A stretch of 26,020 nt of DNA from JAHDBG01 sp963922315. GTDB lineage: Bacteria; Pseudomonadota; Gammaproteobacteria; Chromatiales; Chromatiaceae. Below, piece after piece: positions 7,348 through 15,052 of this stretch. Position 1 is the stretch's first letter. Every line of letters begins with the position of its first letter. Location: contig CAWUID010000030.1 in assembly GCA_963922315.1 (NCBI GenBank), forward strand, positions 1-26,020, written 5' to 3'. The notes beneath the pieces were generated by a model. It worked only from the letters and a program-made list of their open reading frames with translations. It had not been told where the DNA came from and did no database searches. Position numbers and translations under genes: made by a program.

Positions 7348-7384
7348 TCTTACAGATTGCAGGTTGAATCTTCAATCTGTAAGA
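7348..7384. promoter_or_regulatory. 12-bp perfect inverted repeat at ATPase start
   Basis: TCTTACAGATTG (7348-7359) and CAATCTGTAAGA (7373-7384) are separated by 13 bases. The repeat sits immediately upstream of the preferred start codon of the ATPase gene and between it and the permease gene. The position suits an operator. A transcript hairpin or a recombination-type site are alternatives. Confidence 0.55.
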
Positions 7385-7412
7385 ATCAGGTGCGACGAGT
7401 CGGCGGTTGGTG

Positions 7413-8165
7413 TCAGATCAGATTGGTGCTGTACAGGCCGATCAGTGCGACCAGCAGGAGTGCGCTGCCGAGTATGCGCTGGATGGTGCTGCTGTCCTGA
7501 TGCAGCAAAAAATGATGTGCCTTCAGGCCGAGCACATGGCCGATACCTGCCGGTATCAGCAACAGCCCAGCCCAGGCCCATTGCAGATCCACGTCTGCGA
7601 CGACAAAAGCAATCAGTTTGATGCTGACCAGGATGAACCACAGGATGAATAAGGTGTTGCGGTAGTGTTCCAGGGCAACGCGCTGGATAGCGACCGCTGC
7701 GATCAGCGGTGAGCCCACCAGTGAGGCGCCGCTGACACAGCCGCCGAGTACGAATAATGCACGGTCAATCCAGGGTGAGCGGTAGCGTATGTCGCTCTGG
7801 AGTATCCAGTTGATGGCGTACAGCAGGGTGATCGCGAATACGAAGTTCACCAGCCAGGTGTTGGGCAGGCTGAGCAGGCCGATCACCCCGAGGATCTTCG
7901 GCAGGGTCAGCCAGGTGAGGACACGTCGGATAAAGCCCCAGTCGATCTGTTGCAGCCGTCCGGTGATGGTGACCGCAGACGCAACGAACAGGTGCAGTGC
8001 GATGATCGGCAGGAAGAACAGTGGCTGGTCGGATACCAGCAGAAGCAATGGCAGGCTGAAGGCTGCGCCGCCGAAACCAATACCAGTGCGGATAAAACCC
8101 GACCAGACAAAGATTGCCAGGATGGCGATCCACTGGGTAGGGGTAAAGAGTGCGAAGTCGAACAA
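7413..8165 (-). CDS. TauE/SafE-type sulfite/anion exporter family permease
   Basis: A 250-residue inner-membrane protein with about seven to eight hydrophobic helices. It shows the N-terminal half-repeat GFIRTGIGFGGAAFSLPLLL and a related second repeat near GASLVGSPLIAAVAIQR, as in TauE/SafE permeases (formerly DUF81). Members are linked to export of sulfite, sulfoacetate or other small organic anions; the substrate here is unknown. Translation appears to start at TTG 8165, because a TAG lies two codons upstream in frame and no ATG is available; AGCAGGT about 11 bases before it can serve as ribosome site. The gene ends shortly upstream of the ATPase gene and might be cotranscribed with it, but the inverted repeat between them suggests separate control. 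Confidence 0.82.
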   Translation of the reverse strand: MFDFALFTPTQWIAILAIFVWSGFIRTGIGFGGAAFSLPLLLLVSDQPLFFLPIIALHLFVASAVTITGRLQQIDWGFIRRVLTWLTLPKILGVIGLLSLPNTWLVNFVFAITLLYAINWILQSDIRYRSPWIDRALFVLGGCVSGASLVGSPLIAAVAIQRVALEHYRNTLFILWFILVSIKLIAFVVADVDLQWAWAGLLLIPAGIGHVLGLKAHHFLLHQDSSTIQRILGSALLLVALIGLYSTNLI

Positions 8166-8339
8166 GTACTATTACCTGCTTGTATTTTTTGAGAGCGAAC
8201 TGATAGTCTCAATAATATTCTGAAATAACTGATTTATGATGATTATCTCTTGCAAGTGCGCGCCATAATAAATCCCGGTCTTTATTTTATGAGAAAAAGC
8301 CGAATGTGATGAAGATTAACATCTGATGCTACTGAGTGC

Positions 8340-8370
8340 GCCCGAAGTCACGAGTGGTCGTGCTTCGGGC
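8340..8370 (-). terminator. Strong hairpin after sdhB
   Basis: On the minus strand GCCCGAAGCACGA, loop CCAC, then TCGTG-a-CTTCGGGC: 13 paired bases with one bulge, beginning seven bases after the sdhB stop. No T-run follows, so it may protect the 3' end of the mRNA or need Rho, rather than being a canonical intrinsic terminator. Confidence 0.6.
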
Positions 8371-8377
8371 CTGTTGT

Positions 8378-9070
8378 TTAAATGGCTTTTTTGACCATCA
8401 GATTTTTAATGTTGCCGATGGCCTTTGTCGGGTTGAGTCCTTTCGGACACGACTCAACGCAGTTCATGATCGTATGGCAACGGAACATTTTGTAAGGATC
8501 TTCGAGCTGATCCAGACGCTCATCGGTCGCCTGATCGCGGCTGTCAGCCAGAAAGCGCCAGGAGGATAGCAGTGCCTGCGGCCCGAGGAATTTGTCCGGG
8601 TTCCACCAGAATGACGGACACGAGGTGGAACAACAGCCACACATGATGCATTCGTACAGGCCGTCGAGTTTGTCGCGATCTTCCGGTGATTGCAGTACTT
8701 CCTGTTCCGGGGCGGGTTCTTTGCGTACAAGCCAGGGATCAACCTTTTTGTATTGTTCGTAGAACTGGGTCATATCGACGACCAGATCGCGAATAATCGG
8801 ACGTCCTGGAAATGGCCGCACTTCAATCGGTGCTTTCAGTTCGCTGATTGGTGTGACGCAAGCCAGTTTGTTGCTGCCGTTAACATTCACGCCATCTGAA
8901 CCGCATACACCTTCGCCGCATGAATGGCGGAATGCGAATGATGCATCCTGGCGTTTGATATCAAGCAACGCATCGCGCAGCATCATGCCGCGTTCTACTT
9001 CAACCTCGAAGGCCTGCATATGCGGCTTGTCGTCAGTTTCCGGATTGTAACGGGAGATCAGAAATTGCAT
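8378..9070 (-). CDS. sdhB: Succinate dehydrogenase iron-sulfur subunit
   Basis: The electron-transfer subunit of complex II (230 residues), passing electrons from FAD in SdhA to ubiquinone at the SdhCD anchor. Cys51, Cys56, Asp59 and Cys71 (HSCGEGVCGSDG...LAC) bind the 2Fe-2S centre, with Asp in the third position as in E. coli. CIMCGCCSTSCP holds the 4Fe-4S cluster, and CHTIMNCVESCP supplies ligands for the 3Fe-4S and 4Fe-4S clusters. Full length, intact, last gene of sdhCDAB, 17 bases after sdhA, and followed by a strong hairpin. Confidence 0.97.
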   Translation of the reverse strand: MQFLISRYNPETDDKPHMQAFEVEVERGMMLRDALLDIKRQDASFAFRHSCGEGVCGSDGVNVNGSNKLACVTPISELKAPIEVRPFPGRPIIRDLVVDMTQFYEQYKKVDPWLVRKEPAPEQEVLQSPEDRDKLDGLYECIMCGCCSTSCPSFWWNPDKFLGPQALLSSWRFLADSRDQATDERLDQLEDPYKMFRCHTIMNCVESCPKGLNPTKAIGNIKNLMVKKAI

Positions 9071-9087
9071 GGCATTGGCCTCAGTTT

Positions 9088-10836
9088 TTAGTAGGTACGC
9101 ACTTTTGGTGGGAAGCTTTCCACACTTAAGGGTTCTGTCGTGACCGGTTTATAGTCCATCCGGTCTTCTGCCCGGTAGTACAGGCTATGTTTCATCCAGG
9201 TTGCATCATTCCGTTCCGGGTAGTCCGGGCGTGAATGAGCGCCCCGGCTTTCCTGTCGGTGCAGGGCGGAGACGGCCATCGAGATGCCACAATCGAACAG
9301 ATTTTCCAGTTCCAGGGCTTCTATTCGCCCGGTGTTGAAGATTTTTGAGTGATCTTGCAAGCGAACATCAGGGAGTTTGTCGCGCAGTGCGATCAGTTTT
9401 TTTACCCCTTCCTGCATAATTTCTTCGGTGCGGAAAACACCTGCATGATCTTCCATAGTTTTGCGGAATTCGTCGCGCAACTCACGTACACCGATGCCCT
9501 CGCCAGTCTGATCCCAGCGTTCCAATCGTGCCATTGCTGTTTGTATTGCGCTATCGGTCATTTTGCGGTGGCTGGTTGGTGTGTTATCCAGCACATTCAG
9601 TCCGGCAGCGCGCCCGAACACCAGAATATCCAGCAGTGAGTTGCCGCCTAGCCGGTTTGCACCATGTACGGAGACGCAGGCACATTCTCCGGCTGCATAC
9701 AGGCCGGGCATAATGTCATCGCCCTGGCCGGTTAACACGCGGCCATATCGGTCTGTCGGGATGCCACCCATGATGTAGTGTGCGGTTGGGAAGACTGGCA
9801 ACGGTTCTACCACTGCGTCCACACCCGCAAAGATCTTGCCACTTTCACGGATGCCCGGCAGGCGTTTGCTGATGATGTCTTCTCCCAGGTGATCTACTTT
9901 TAGCATCACATGTTCGCCATTGGGTCCGCATCCCCGGCCTTCTTTCACTTCGGTCACAATGGCGCGCGAAACCACATCACGGCTGGCCAGATCTTTTGCA
10001 TTCGGCGCGTAGCGTTCCATGAACCGCTCGCCGTCTTTGTTGATCAGGTAGCCACCCTCACCACGGACGCCTTCGGTGATCAGCATTCCCTTGCCAGCAA
10101 TACCGGTCGGGTGGAACTGATAGAACTCCATGTCCATCAAGGGTGCTCCGGCGCGCAGTGCCAGTGCCATTCCGTCGCCAGTATTGATATGCGCGTTGGA
10201 GGTGGTGCGGTATACCTGTCCACAGCCACCGGTCGCCAGGATGGTCGATTTTGCTTCGATCAACAGCGGTTCGCCGGTTTCGATTTCGATTGCCAGCGTA
10301 CCAAGGATGGCGCCTTCATCATCCCGAATGAGTTCTATGGCGAAGAATTCGTCGAAAAAGTGGGTTCGGGCACGCACATTCTGCTGGTACAGTGCATGTA
10401 GTATCGCATGTCCGGTACGGTCCGCTGCGGCACAGGTACGAGAGGCTTGAGCACCACCGAAATTCTGGCTTTGTCCACCGAAGGATCGCTGGTAAATTTT
10501 GCCGTTATCCAGGCGCGAAAAGGGTACGCCGTTATGCTCCAGTTCGTATACGGTGGGTATCGCTTCGCGACACATGAATTCAATTGCATCCTGGTCACCG
10601 AGGTAGTCAGATCCCTTGACGGTATCAAACATATGCCAGTGCCAGCTGTCGTCCGAGACATTTGCCAGCGCTGCGTTCACACCACCCTGAGCTGCTACTG
10701 TATGTGACCGGGTCGGGAATACCTTGGAAACCACAGCCACTTGCAGATTGCTGTCGGCTAGTTGGATAGCCGCGTTCAACCCGGCGCCACCTGCACCGAT
10801 GATTAGTGCATCAAATCGTCTTTTTGCCAGTGCCAT
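9088..10836 (-). CDS. sdhA: Succinate dehydrogenase flavoprotein subunit
   Basis: Catalytic subunit of complex II, oxidising succinate to fumarate in the TCA cycle on the cytoplasmic face of the membrane. It has 582 residues, normal for the family. The N-terminal Rossmann motif IIGAGGAGLNAAIQL binds FAD. His45 in TRSHTVAAQGG is the expected covalent FAD attachment site. HPTGIAGKGMLITEGVRGEG and GANRLGGNSLLDILVFGR carry active-site residues, and the C-terminal SRGAHSRPDYPERND is typical of the family. It lies six bases after sdhD and before sdhB within one operon. Confidence 0.98.
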   Translation of the reverse strand: MALAKRRFDALIIGAGGAGLNAAIQLADSNLQVAVVSKVFPTRSHTVAAQGGVNAALANVSDDSWHWHMFDTVKGSDYLGDQDAIEFMCREAIPTVYELEHNGVPFSRLDNGKIYQRSFGGQSQNFGGAQASRTCAAADRTGHAILHALYQQNVRARTHFFDEFFAIELIRDDEGAILGTLAIEIETGEPLLIEAKSTILATGGCGQVYRTTSNAHINTGDGMALALRAGAPLMDMEFYQFHPTGIAGKGMLITEGVRGEGGYLINKDGERFMERYAPNAKDLASRDVVSRAIVTEVKEGRGCGPNGEHVMLKVDHLGEDIISKRLPGIRESGKIFAGVDAVVEPLPVFPTAHYIMGGIPTDRYGRVLTGQGDDIMPGLYAAGECACVSVHGANRLGGNSLLDILVFGRAAGLNVLDNTPTSHRKMTDSAIQTAMARLERWDQTGEGIGVRELRDEFRKTMEDHAGVFRTEEIMQEGVKKLIALRDKLPDVRLQDHSKIFNTGRIEALELENLFDCGISMAVSALHRQESRGAHSRPDYPERNDATWMKHSLYYRAEDRMDYKPVTTEPLSVESFPPKVRTY

Positions 10837-10842
10837 GGACCT

Positions 10843-11172
10843 TTACCTCAGCAATAGTTGTGCAGCCCACAGGCCATACAGGATTAAACTTAGTGCCAGT
10901 AACATGAGCAGACCTGCTCGTACCGCGATTGGTTTTACATAGTCAATGCAGATGTCCCGGATGCCGACCCAGGCGTGTAGCAGGATAGCCAATACGAACA
11001 GCAGGGTAGTAATCTGCATCACAGGTCCGGAAAACCATGCTTGCCAGGCAGTGTAATTTTCTGGTGCTGCAAATAATAAGCTGATGATCAGATATAACCC
11101 GAATAATCCAATGTAGACGGCGGTGGCTCGTTGCCATGCCCAGGCCTTAAATCCTGATGCTTTCCAGCTCAT
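10843..11172 (-). CDS. sdhD: Succinate dehydrogenase membrane anchor subunit
   Basis: A 109-residue integral membrane subunit with three hydrophobic helices. It anchors the SdhAB head and forms the heme b and quinone site with SdhC. His66 (LLHAWVGIRD) is the likely heme ligand, and Asp77-Tyr78 in CIDYVKP matches the family's conserved pair near the quinone site. A longer frame extends upstream, but the start is fixed by the ATGA overlap with the sdhC stop (11169-11172), which indicates translational coupling. Confidence 0.95.
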   Translation of the reverse strand: MSWKASGFKAWAWQRATAVYIGLFGLYLIISLLFAAPENYTAWQAWFSGPVMQITTLLFVLAILLHAWVGIRDICIDYVKPIAVRAGLLMLLALSLILYGLWAAQLLLR

Positions 11173-11543
11173 AACATTCCCCAGGTGGATACGATGGCTA
11201 GTATAGGCGCTGCAATCAATACGCCCCATGCTGTTTGTTGTGCAGTTGTTTTTTCTACACCCCAGTCCACATCTATCAGCAGGTAGCGGATACCGGCCAG
11301 CAGATGGTGTAGTAGTGACCACATCAGTCCGAATAGTAGCAGCACACCCCAGAAGCTATGCAGTATGTCGCTGGCCGTGGCATAGCCTGCGGCACTGTGC
11401 AATGACTGATCCAGTAGGTATAGCAACACCGGCAGTGACAGAAATAGATACACTCCGGTTATTCGATGCAGGATAGAAGTGATGCCGCCAATCGGCAATT
11501 TGATTTTGATTAAGTTCAAATGAACAGGTCTTTGTGTCTTCAT
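11169..11543 (-). CDS. sdhC: Succinate dehydrogenase cytochrome b556 subunit
   Basis: The 124-residue first gene of sdhCDAB. Conserved RPVHLNL at the N-terminus and SILHRITG, the quinone-site Ser/Arg motif, are followed by three hydrophobic helices. HHLLAGIRYLLID (about residue 78 onward) carries the heme b ligand. A GAGGAG ribosome site lies a few bases before the ATG. The 83-base gap to the upstream AIPR gene should hold the operon promoter, but I cannot point to firm -35 and -10 boxes. Confidence 0.96.
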   Translation of the reverse strand: MKTQRPVHLNLIKIKLPIGGITSILHRITGVYLFLSLPVLLYLLDQSLHSAAGYATASDILHSFWGVLLLFGLMWSLLHHLLAGIRYLLIDVDWGVEKTTAQQTAWGVLIAAPILAIVSTWGML

Positions 11544-11626
11544 ACTCTCCTCTACTTAATATCCAGGTGGGGCAGTTTGTCCGGTTAGTCCCGCGAGCAC
11601 GGAAGCCGGAATGTGTTTGGTGTGTT

Positions 11627-13291
11627 TTACTGAAGCTTGCCGACTAAATCACCACGTCGAAAGGTTGCGGATAGCTGCTGCAATGAGATTGTCTGTTCGC
11701 CGTAAAGTTTTTGCAAAGCCTGTTGAATATCCTGTACTGCATCAGCCCAATAGTCTTTGATTTTTTCCACAATAAGTTGTTGAGCTACTCTGAAGTTTTT
11801 ATGGTTCAGATCCTTGGTTTGAATACCCATATCAGCCAATAATTTCCGGCCCATCTGCATTGCAATAAAACATGACGCATAGCGAACACAATCAGGGCTG
11901 TCAGGATCGGGTCGTTTGCGCCGATTCTCTGCGAATCGGTAAAGTTGCACGGCAGTGATAATTTGTGCGCCATTCAGTTGATCAGTAAATATCGTTGCAT
12001 ACAGCTTACCGAAATGTTCCCGAGAAAAAAATCTGGCCTGATGAGGCTTCTCTCTCCATACTGATAACACGGCTTCAGCCGCTATCCCTGCAGTAATGTC
12101 TGTAGGGCGAGTATTGGTATCAGTTCGTTTCCGTCGGTAGTCGAAACCCAATTGCCGGATATCTATTTCCAGCCTTTGCTGACAGGCATCATTAGACCGT
12201 AAATCTTTTAAATCGACTGGGTTCTGACTATTGGTAGCATACGTGATCTTATATACCAGATCCTGATTATCCTGAGGCAATTGATACAATCTCAGCAGAA
12301 CATAAGCCGTGCCATGCTGGTGCTGGAAATTTGCTTTTTGTAATGTTTTGAATATTGTCATACAGGTTTGACCGCCATTGATAATTTGCAGATTATCGAC
12401 ACGGACCTGGTAGTCGCCACCTTGTAATGCGTTATATGAAAAATTGCTGCAAGTCAGGGTTATGCCATTGTTATAAAAATAAAAATGACTTTTTTCACTA
12501 CTGATCAATGTGTCCTGAATGCTCTGATTTACCCGATTTCCCTGCAAACCCAGATAACGGCGGATATTTCGCTCTAACAGTCGTTCGCCATGCTGTTTAA
12601 TCAGTGCCGAAATTTCAGTCACTGAGATTCTGCCAACCAATACCCGGCTGAACTGCATATCTTCTACTATCGCTTTGCCGCTTAATCTCAAGGTGTCCTG
12701 GACAGGCTTGACAGATTGCAGGATTTTTACCAGATCTTCGTGATTGATATGCTGCCATGTCACCTGGTCACCTAAAGCAGCTTGTGTAATCGCTTCTTCA
12801 CCGGATGCATGCCAGCTTAACCCATTATTACAAGCGATCGCCCGGATTTGTGGGATATATCCATCCCGAATCAGGCTGCGTGCTTCTTCTACTTTTGATA
12901 GCAGATGGTTGTTAATATGTTCCAGTCTGGCATTTGGATCAAACAAGTATTGAATTGCATTGATCAGGCTTTTTACACCACTTTCAGGGAAGTTGGCGGT
13001 TCCTGCCAGATTATTTTTATACTTTGCCTGGAACAGACTAACGGTAAACTCGCCATCATGCTCACCGGAAATATGCACCGCGTCTACGCCAAAATCACCG
13101 CTTCCCTCAGTCAGGCAATCGAAAACTTCTTCGCTGTCCAGATCCAGAATCGTCTTGACGCACAGGTACACAAAAGCAACAGACTTGAGTCGGCTGTCAT
13201 CCGTTATGTGTAACTCATCAGACGATTTTTGACGAATGTCGTCAGCAATCGAAATCAGGCGTTGATCAATAATAGATGCATTGATGTCCAT
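11627..13291 (-). CDS. AIPR family protein (abortive-infection phage-resistance family)
   Basis: A 554-residue soluble protein. The core FYFYNNGITLTC (about 270-281) and VDNLQIINGGQTC (298-310) are signatures of the AIPR family, first named from phage-resistance loci and common in defence islands. The N-terminal part shows a PD-(D/E)XK-like arrangement: Asp70 in DFGVDAVHI, then a strand with LFQAKYK (87-92, Gln88 and Lys90). This suggests a nuclease module of the Mrr kind, which is my inference. ATG 13291 lies six bases after the stop of the dinD-like remnant, with no strong ribosome site, hinting that it was once translationally coupled to that gene. It sits in the AT-richer block between sdhC and secF. 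No partner methylase or helicase is present in the window, so an immunity function is not proven. Confidence 0.85.
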   Translation of the reverse strand: MDINASIIDQRLISIADDIRQKSSDELHITDDSRLKSVAFVYLCVKTILDLDSEEVFDCLTEGSGDFGVDAVHISGEHDGEFTVSLFQAKYKNNLAGTANFPESGVKSLINAIQYLFDPNARLEHINNHLLSKVEEARSLIRDGYIPQIRAIACNNGLSWHASGEEAITQAALGDQVTWQHINHEDLVKILQSVKPVQDTLRLSGKAIVEDMQFSRVLVGRISVTEISALIKQHGERLLERNIRRYLGLQGNRVNQSIQDTLISSEKSHFYFYNNGITLTCSNFSYNALQGGDYQVRVDNLQIINGGQTCMTIFKTLQKANFQHQHGTAYVLLRLYQLPQDNQDLVYKITYATNSQNPVDLKDLRSNDACQQRLEIDIRQLGFDYRRKRTDTNTRPTDITAGIAAEAVLSVWREKPHQARFFSREHFGKLYATIFTDQLNGAQIITAVQLYRFAENRRKRPDPDSPDCVRYASCFIAMQMGRKLLADMGIQTKDLNHKNFRVAQQLIVEKIKDYWADAVQDIQQALQKLYGEQTISLQQLSATFRRGDLVGKLQ

Positions 13292-13296
13292 GCAAG

Positions 13297-13690
13297 CTAA
13301 GGTTGTTTATCCAGGCAGGCGAAATCTTTCTGAGATGATTTCAGTGCGCTTTTAACTTTCTTAATGTCTTCCGATGGTGGCAGATTTTCTGGTGCATTAC
13401 CGCTTAACTCGCGCATGGTACTCCGGACTTTTTTGCCCACATTAAATGCGGCTTGTTCAGCTTGCTTTTGCCTTTGGATATGCTCATTTCTGATTGTTGC
13501 TTCAGTTTGCGTCACACGAAGTAAATTAGCTCAGCTCTTCTTTGCCCATAAAGTCGAGAGGTTAATGTTTTTTCGGTACACCTTTCAGCCTTCTAAGTTT
13601 GCTGATATTCATGCTGTACATGCCCCGACAACCTGAGTTCTGGAACAGGGCATATTGATTTACGTCAGTCTTGCGAGCGACGCGACTCAG
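13297..13690 (-). pseudogene. dinD: DinD/BRO-type DNA-damage-inducible protein, C-terminal remnant
   Basis: The last 72 codons are an open frame whose end (VGKKVRSTMRELSG, ENLPPSEDIKKVKSALK) matches the C-terminus of DinD-like proteins. Upstream the same similarity continues in pieces: VNQYALFQNSGCRGMY, then ISKLRRLKGVPKK, interrupted by TAA where a sense codon precedes PLDFMGKEEL, then a one-base frameshift before ANLLRVTQTEATI. The N-terminal BRO-like domain is not visible. This is therefore a truncated gene with at least one stop and one frameshift. Its stop is directly followed by the AIPR start. DinD in E. coli is SOS-regulated and inhibits RecA filaments; related genes are common in prophages and islands. 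Confidence 0.8.
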
Positions 13691-13730
13691 CGATTTTTCA
13701 TTTTCTGATATTTCAGAATAAGCCGATAAA

Positions 13731-13871
13731 CTAGAGTAACCTAAAAGCCATACTCTCTTCGAGGGCTGGTCGTTTGAGTTTCAGATATATCTTGTAGCTT
13801 AGAAAGCCAGCTAAAGTTGTAAGCCCGATAAAGCCAAGTATCGCAATTAGGTCATCTGAACCGATTTCGTA
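13731..13871 (-). pseudogene. Possible remnant of a small single-helix membrane protein
   Basis: Open frame of 46 codons reading GSDDLIAILGFIGLTTLAGF then SYKIYLKLKRPALEES: an acidic N-side, one clean transmembrane helix and a basic C-side, with stop TAG at 13731-13733. TAA lies immediately upstream in frame and there is no ATG or GTG start. An out-of-frame ATG (GSLWHY...) just upstream could be its original start before a frameshift. The pattern is protein-like, but no family is recognised. Confidence 0.35.
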
Positions 13872-14008
13872 TTACATAATGCCATAGTGAGCCCATTAGT
13901 GCCTCGATACTGTAATGAATTACTGATACTGATATATGTGTGGGGGGTTGATTAGTCGGCAGACTTTTTTCTTCGGTAGATCAAGTTGGAGTTCTCAGGG
14001 CTAACTTT

Positions 14009-14043
14009 GGCATCCCTCTGGTACAAAAGACCTGAGGGATACC
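14009..14043. terminator. Strong 35-base hairpin
   Basis: GGCATCCCTC-t-GGT, loop, ACC-t-GAGGGATaCC: about 13 paired bases across two stacked stems. It lies 67 bases downstream of the peptidase stop on that gene's strand, without a T-run. It may be a 3' end structure for that gene or a mobile palindromic repeat. Confidence 0.4.
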
Positions 14044-14109
14044 TTGCGTACCAAAAAATTGTCCGGAGAAGAATTTTTAGCCATGTATTCTTGATGAGTA
14101 TGCTATAGG

Positions 14110-14820
14110 CTAATTAACTTGAACCATCGGATATAATTTGCCTTTGCTCTCCGCGATATACTTAACCATATTGAAATGAGATACAAATTTTCCTTTTTGG
14201 CCAAGTGTTTTTACATGCTTTAATCCCGCGCCAATACTCGCATCATGAATATAGTAACCGTCTTCTGGAGTTATTGTCATGGGGTTTCCGTCGGTATCTT
14301 TATAGCCAATAATCAAGTACCAATGTTGCAGTTTCTTTTTTGTTCCGTCATTGTATCTAGTATGCCCGGAAAAAATAAATGGATCATTTTTGTTGATCGA
14401 CTGTATAACACGTTTATGAAAATATCTGCTTCTTTTTGGGGCTCTTCGTACTGAAAAAACTCCATCTTTAAAGCGTTTTCCATAACTTTTTAAGCGATAA
14501 TTCAGCATCGTTAGCATTTCTGATGTGTTCACACCCCCATCTGCTCCGCATGGGTTTTCACGGCTATCGCCATCTGATGTATGCCCAACTTTTACACCAC
14601 CATTATTCTGAGGCTTCGTAAGATTAGTTTGGCGTTTATCATAGAATTTCCATGAAGAGCCTCGATAATATTGTTCCACCATTTCGACAACAGCTACTCC
14701 GCACCAACAACCGTTGTCTTGCCAAAAGTGCCGAACATTAAGTTTTTTTTCCGAAGCTAATGCTTGACTGGCAAATACCGACAAGCAAATAGATAAAACC
14801 GGGATGAATATATTCTTCAT
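14110..14820 (-). CDS. Secreted papain-like (C39-like) cysteine peptidase
   Basis: A 236-residue protein with a signal peptide (MKNIFIPVLSICLSVFASQALA, broken here as a basic start, hydrophobic core and ALA|S cleavage near residue 23), so periplasmic or secreted. HFWQDNGCWCGVAVVEMVEQ resembles the Q...CGxAxxxMV active-site helix of C39-like peptidases, giving Cys40 as likely nucleophile. LQHWYLIIGYKD supplies His166, and Asp193 in YYIHDAS may complete the triad. An acidic, glycine-rich insertion lies between. The gene is AT-rich, stands alone between secF and the AIPR locus, and has no obvious partner. The substrate is unknown; a bacteriocin-type role is not supported because no ABC transporter domain is attached. 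Confidence 0.7.
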   Translation of the reverse strand: MKNIFIPVLSICLSVFASQALASEKKLNVRHFWQDNGCWCGVAVVEMVEQYYRGSSWKFYDKRQTNLTKPQNNGGVKVGHTSDGDSRENPCGADGGVNTSEMLTMLNYRLKSYGKRFKDGVFSVRRAPKRSRYFHKRVIQSINKNDPFIFSGHTRYNDGTKKKLQHWYLIIGYKDTDGNPMTITPEDGYYIHDASIGAGLKHVKTLGQKGKFVSHFNMVKYIAESKGKLYPMVQVN

Positions 14821-15001
14821 TTTCTTAGTCCTGAGCTGAAATTAACTGTAGAGGAAGCTTCTAAAAACAGGGTCTTTTTATCATGATACTGAAGCTGTGA
14901 GATCTACACATCTGAACTCAGGCCGCTCAAAGCCGCCTCCGCATAATTTCAGAGGTGTTTAAGAGCTCGTTTACGATCCGTCGTATAATGCCACGTGTAG
15001 C

Positions 15002-15036
15002 AAAAAACAGGCTCAAAGTGTTTACTGTGCCTTGAG
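15002..15036 (-). terminator. Intrinsic terminator after secF
   Basis: On the minus strand CTCAAGG...CTTTGAG (15036-15012) forms a seven-pair stem with one G-T pair, followed by CCTG and six T's. This is a credible Rho-independent terminator for yajC-secD-secF, 17 bases after the secF stop. Confidence 0.7.
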
Positions 15037-15052
15037 ATCGCAAACAGGCGCT

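Larger units (their letters stand above)
13691..14109. other. Gene-poor stretch with hairpin and decayed coding
   Basis: About 420 bases without an intact gene. It contains a 46-codon minus-strand open stretch with a membrane helix (13731-13871) and a strong hairpin (14009-14043), both listed separately. Nothing else is recognisable. Confidence 0.6.

Noticed and set aside
7025..7621. 198-codon plus-strand frame opposite the ATPase and permease genes
   Set aside because: Spans the 3' end of the permease gene, the intergenic repeat and the 5' end of the ATPase gene antisense; no recognisable protein features.
11173..11322. N-terminal extension of sdhD
   Set aside because: Overlaps sdhC. The ATGA overlap and the family length fix the start at 11172.
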